A stretch of 8,651 nucleotides of DNA from Desulfobacula sp. (GTDB lineage Bacteria > Desulfobacterota > Desulfobacteria > Desulfobacterales > Desulfobacteraceae), in the NCBI GenBank assembly GCA_029940245.1, contig JAOZRF010000098.1:1-8651 (forward strand), read 5' to 3'. Both the position numbers and the translations under genes were made by a program. Below, piece after piece: positions 6,700 through 8,651 of this stretch; position 1 is the stretch's first letter, and each line of letters begins with the position of its first letter. Below the pieces are notes generated by a model. It did not search any database and was not told where the DNA came from. It worked only from the letters and a program-made list of their open reading frames with translations.

Positions 6700-7530
6700 T
6701 TAAAGGCTGTCCATAAGTTTGCCCAGGCTTGCCAGATGTGCTTTTTCTTCATTGGCAATATTATTGATAATAGCCTTTGATCCCGGATTATCTACTTTTG
6801 CGGACAATCTTTGATAAAGATCCAGGGCCTGGGCCTCTATTGACATGGCAAGGGAAATTACATCGATTTCAGAAGTCAGATCAGGGTTAAAAAGATCAAG
6901 ATATTCTCTGGTGGAAAGGCCACCTTCCAATGCCTTTGTTTCAACCATCTTTTCAAATTCATTCCTGCTGATTTCTTTATTGCTGATGTCATTGTACGCC
7001 TTATAAATAGACATCTGATGTTTTACTTCAATTTCAGATAAGTTAGCAAAAAGCGCTTTTACTCGTTCATGTTTCGCTTCTTTTTCCATGTCAATATAAA
7101 ATTCACACAAGCCCTGTTCAAGTGAATAGGCTGTCTTTAACACATCCAGCGGTTCTTCTTTGCCGGTGAAAAGATCCATGCCAAGATCCTGGGGGCCGAT
7201 GGCAGTTTTGGCCTTCCATGCCTTTATCCCGCCTGCGACATTAAACACTTGTTTAAACCCTTTTCCTGCAAGCATCTGCGCAGCAACACGGCTGCGCCCG
7301 CCAACAGCTCAATAAACCAGAGTGGGTTTTTCAGGAGCAAGTTCTTCAAGCCGGTCAGAAAGCTGGGGTAACGGAATAAGGGTGGCACCGGGAATATGGC
7401 TCTCCTGGTATTCCGAGGGCTGCCTGACATCCAGAATGGTTATCTCATCTCCCGGATGCTGCGAAATATAGTTTTCAGTTTCTTTAAAATCTATTGATTT
7501 GGCAGGTGTTAAAAACTGCATCCATTTCAT
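6700..7530 (-). CDS. Selenocysteine rhodanese / ferritin-like fusion
   Basis: One 276-residue protein if the in-frame TGA at 7309-7311 is read as selenocysteine (residue 74). Residues 15-108 form a rhodanese domain: ILDVRQPSEYQESHIPGA (32-49), the active loop LVY-U-AVGGRSRVAAQML and FNVAGGIKAW (96-105). The TGA sits exactly at the catalytic cysteine of the Cys-x-x-Gly-x-Arg-Ser loop, and all downstream rhodanese motifs continue in the same frame. Residues 125-276 form a ferritin-like diiron domain with E138, E168xxH171, E232 and E262xxH265. A SECIS-like hairpin follows the TGA. The ATG at 7530 has AGGAG eight bases upstream. A persulfide or selenosulfide transfer or peroxide-linked role is inferred. 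The alternatives, a nonsense pseudogene or two genes (7309-7530 and 6700-7275), fit poorly: the second piece has only a chance Met start, inside the rhodanese fold. Confidence 0.85.
7278..7297 (-). promoter_or_regulatory. Putative bacterial SECIS element
   Basis: On the - strand, eleven bases after the TGA, GCGCAGC and GCTGCGC form a perfect 7-bp stem around the loop CGTGTT. The loop begins at base 19 after the TGA and has G as its second base followed by U, fitting the known bacterial SECIS rule (short stem within the coding region, loop about 16-37 bases from UGA, G among the first two loop bases). The 20 bases are 15 G/C in an otherwise AT-rich gene, suggesting selection on structure. The bulged U of the E. 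coli fdhF element is not obvious here. SelB recognition would recode the TGA. Confidence 0.75.
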
Positions 7531-7569
7531 TGTAGCTTCTCCTGGTTTTGTTTTATATCTTTATTAAGC

Positions 7570-7749
7570 TCAACCAAGTGGTTTAAATGCCTTTTTACTT
7601 GCTCCACATATAGGGCACTTCCAGTCGTCGGGCAGATCTTCAAATTTTATTCCCTTTTCAATCTTTCCTTTTCTGTCTCCTTTATCAGGATTATAAATAT
7701 AACCGCAATTCGTAGTTTGACACTGATGCATATCCTTTGGTTCGACCAT
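7570..7749 (-). CDS. rub: Rubredoxin with CX4C first ligand loop
   Basis: A 59-residue cytoplasmic one-electron carrier with a single Fe(Cys)4 site, probably donor to the rubrerythrin or ferritin-like proteins of this operon. The ligands are C10 and C15 (spacing of four residues instead of the usual two), then C45-P-I-C48-G. The classic core [22 protein letters not shown] and AFKP is intact. A type II rubredoxin with four residues between the first cysteines was, as I recall, described from Desulfovibrio desulfuricans. I use the ATG at 7749, which has AAAGGA seven bases upstream; the TTG at 7767 would lie within that ribosome-binding region. The next gene starts 39 bases downstream. Confidence 0.92.
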   Translation of the reverse strand: MVEPKDMHQCQTTNCGYIYNPDKGDRKGKIEKGIKFEDLPDDWKCPICGASKKAFKPLG

Positions 7750-7849
7750 TTTTACTTCCTTTCTCAATTAATATTAAAAATATTGTCACCATAAATAACA
7801 CAAACCTGTCTCAAGGTATTCTTTAGAAAATTAAGCTTGGTTGTCTTTA

Positions 7850-8005
7850 TCACTTGATTTGGGGATCATTTGGTTTTCCCGCACAATCAGGCGTATAGCA
7901 GGAATTATCAACAAAGGAACAATCACTCTTACAAGATGGACATTTTTCAGGAGGGGTCTCAGCTTCAAGCGTATACCCGCATTTACTGCACATCCAGCTA
8001 ATCAT
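7850..8005 (-). CDS. Small rubredoxin-like seven-cysteine protein
   Basis: A 51-residue protein, first gene of the operon. The N-terminal part WMC6SKC9GY ... PPEKC22PSC25 is the rubredoxin-like domain found at the C terminus of rubrerythrins, with a likely Fe or Zn Cys4 site. It continues with K-SDC29SFVDNSC36YTPDC41, three further cysteines that could bind a second metal or form a redox thiol set. Similar stand-alone proteins with a CYTPDC tail are, as I recall, common in anaerobes; the function is not established. AAGGAG lies seven bases before the ATG, and the gene ends in tandem stops TGA TAA. A 100-base gap separates it from the rubredoxin gene, so a second promoter there is possible, but I see no convincing one. 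Confidence 0.85.
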   Translation of the reverse strand: MISWMCSKCGYTLEAETPPEKCPSCKSDCSFVDNSCYTPDCAGKPNDPQIK

Positions 8006-8025
8006 AATTTTTCTCCTTCTTTTAA

Positions 8026-8031
8026 ATTATA
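8026..8031 (-). promoter_or_regulatory. Candidate -10 box for the redox operon
   Basis: TATAAT is present on the - strand 20 bases before the ATG at 8005. No recognisable -35 box lies 16-18 bases upstream, and the start point would fall almost at the ribosome site (8013-8018). The true promoter may lie farther up, between 8040 and 8160, where an inverted repeat and a 10-base palindrome ATGCCGGCAT (8138-8147) could be operators. Confidence 0.3.
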
Positions 8032-8066
8032 TATTTTTACCTGTTTATCGTCTTCCTATTCATATC

Positions 8067-8099
8067 TAGTGTCTGAACGAAAACCTTGTTCAGGCACTA
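8067..8099. repeat. 33-bp inverted repeat upstream of the redox operon
   Basis: TAGTGTCTGAAC (8067-8078) and GTTCAGGCACTA (8088-8099) form a 12-bp stem with one T-G wobble and a 9-base loop. It is not followed by a T run on either strand, so it is not a standard terminator. It lies 62 bases upstream of the first gene and just beyond the aminopeptidase relic. It could be an operator, a dispersed palindromic element, or the scar of an insertion sequence. Confidence 0.6.
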
Positions 8100-8163
8100 T
8101 CTATCTGATTCATCTGTTTAGATTACCTGCAAAAACCATGCCGGCATAAAACTGATAACAATT

Positions 8164-8298
8164 TTATATCGGCCTTGGTTTTTCCTTAAGCCAGGATACC
8201 ACATCCTTATCCAGATTTCGTGATAATTTTTCATATACTTTGGCATGATAGGTATTGATCCAACCAATTTTTTGATTTTTATTCGTGGTAAATTGCTC
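8164..8298 (-). pseudogene. 3' relic of an aminopeptidase P gene
   Basis: An open stretch of 44 codons ending in TAA at 8164-8166 without any start codon. From codon 13 it reads WINTYHAKVYEKLSRNL and then SWLKEKPRPI-stop. This matches the C-terminal domain of X-Pro aminopeptidases of the M24 family, which typically end LNxYH...WL...T/PxPI. A TAG directly precedes the frame at its 5' side, and no catalytic metal-binding part is present upstream. The rest of the gene appears to be lost. The family assignment rests on about 30 residues recognised by eye. Confidence 0.6.
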
Positions 8299-8510
8299 CT
8301 ATATACTCTATAAAAATTAATGATGTAAACAATTCTAATGGGATTTTGTCATCTCGGCTACAGTTACACTTGGGGATGAAAAAATACAAGGTGCTATATA
8401 TTGTGGTTGGTTGGTTTTGAATAAAAATGAGGACTAACAGGGGAGATAGCCGGGTAGTTGCCAGTGACGAATTGAACTTTGCGCTTGCAGGCAGTTAATT
8501 TGTGAATGCT
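8299..8510. other. Non-coding gap, nothing recognised
   Basis: About 210 bases between the aminopeptidase relic and the threonine synthase end. I see no gene, RNA, clear terminator or repeat. A 14-codon frame from ATG at 8376 (MKKYKVLYIVVGWF) looks like a chance frame or the start of a lost gene. Confidence 0.5.
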
Positions 8511-8651
8511 TTAATTGTTGTTGTTTGCTCCGGCATTGGCTTCAATAAATCCTTTAATAGTTTCAAGATCATTGGGCAGAACACTAAACCGTTCGCCTAA
8601 ATCAAATAATGCACTTAATTCAGGCGGCATATGGGGTTTATGTCCCGTCGC
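8511..8651 (-). CDS. thrC: Probable threonine synthase, C-terminal end (partial)
   Basis: The last 46 residues of a gene whose 5' part lies beyond the window's right edge, ending at TAA 8511-8513. The segment TGHKPHMPPELSALF then GERFSVLPNDLETIKGFI matches the C-terminal tail of PLP-dependent threonine synthase, which makes threonine from O-phosphohomoserine and typically ends with PERFxVLPNDxxAxKxFI. It finishes with a low-complexity GANNNN. The assignment is from memory of the tail motif only; no catalytic residue is inside the window. Confidence 0.6.
   Translation of the reverse strand, partial: ATGHKPHMPPELSALFDLGERFSVLPNDLETIKGFIEANAGANNNN

Noticed and set aside
6700..7275. Separate ferritin-like gene starting at an internal Met
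   Set aside because: The Met at 7275 is part of the rhodanese motif AAQMLAGKGF, has no convincing ribosome site, and would begin mid-domain; reading through the TGA gives one coherent protein.
7224..7430. 68-codon open frame on the - strand across the TGA region
   Set aside because: It is a different frame overlapping the rhodanese coding sequence, lacks a ribosome site and domain similarity, and would conflict with the intact rhodanese motif.
7847..7852. TGA TAA at the end of the seven-cysteine protein as a possible C-terminal selenocysteine
   Set aside because: Readthrough would add a single residue before TAA, and I see no hairpin at a suitable distance; tandem stops are the simpler reading.
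7841..8149. 102-codon + strand open frame
   Set aside because: It is antisense to the seven-cysteine protein gene and its leader; the - strand gene has a strong ribosome site and metal-binding motif.
8376..8420. 14-codon frame MKKYKVLYIVVGWF
   Set aside because: Too short, no properly spaced ribosome site, and no supporting context.
1..8651. CRISPR arrays, tRNA or rRNA genes
   Set aside because: No regularly spaced direct repeats and no cloverleaf-like or rRNA-like sequence was seen on either strand.

Overview
The window looks like chromosomal DNA of an anaerobic, AT-rich deltaproteobacterium, most likely a sulfate reducer of the Desulfobacteraceae type. This rests on the dense set of rubredoxin, rubrerythrin and ferredoxin genes, a probable selenoprotein, a small protein resembling a family I recall from sulfate reducers, and an integron-type integrase relic of a kind I associate with that group. 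It is inference from gene content, not a database match.

Left part (1-1870, + strand): a promoter set in nested palindromes (about 3-75) drives a dead integron-type tyrosine recombinase (about 119-755) carrying a nonsense codon, a large internal deletion and a frameshift. A weak terminator follows (760-783). An intact proline biosynthesis gene, proC (962-1819), has its own promoter at 891-920.

Middle and right (1820-8005, - strand): a small conserved protein gene (1909-2262) with a good terminator at 1806-1869. Then comes a co-directional block of seven genes transcribed from about 8005 down to 2481: a 51-residue rubredoxin-like seven-cysteine protein, an atypical rubredoxin, a rhodanese/ferritin-like fusion, a SelD-associated-type FAD oxidoreductase, a TVP38 membrane domain fused to a dithiol FAD oxidoreductase, a one-cluster ferredoxin and a rubrerythrin. 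Gaps are 14 to 100 bases, so this is probably one operon. The genes would plausibly move electrons from NAD(P)H through flavoproteins and small iron proteins to diiron peroxide/oxygen scavengers, with a sulfur or selenium transfer step.

The central observation is that the rhodanese/ferritin gene is interrupted by an in-frame TGA at 7309-7311 exactly where the catalytic rhodanese cysteine belongs. The TGA is followed by a perfect 7-bp stem with a 6-base loop at bacterial SECIS distance. I read this as a selenocysteine codon and a single 276-residue selenoprotein, not two genes or a pseudogene. The next gene belongs to the FAD family found elsewhere fused to selenophosphate synthetase, which hints at a selenium theme for the operon.

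Far right (8006-8651): a 33-base inverted repeat, the 3' relic of an aminopeptidase P gene (8164-8298), about 210 bases with nothing recognisable, and the 3' end of a probable threonine synthase gene running off the window on the - strand. Gene relics therefore sit on both sides of the intact genes, suggesting past rearrangement.
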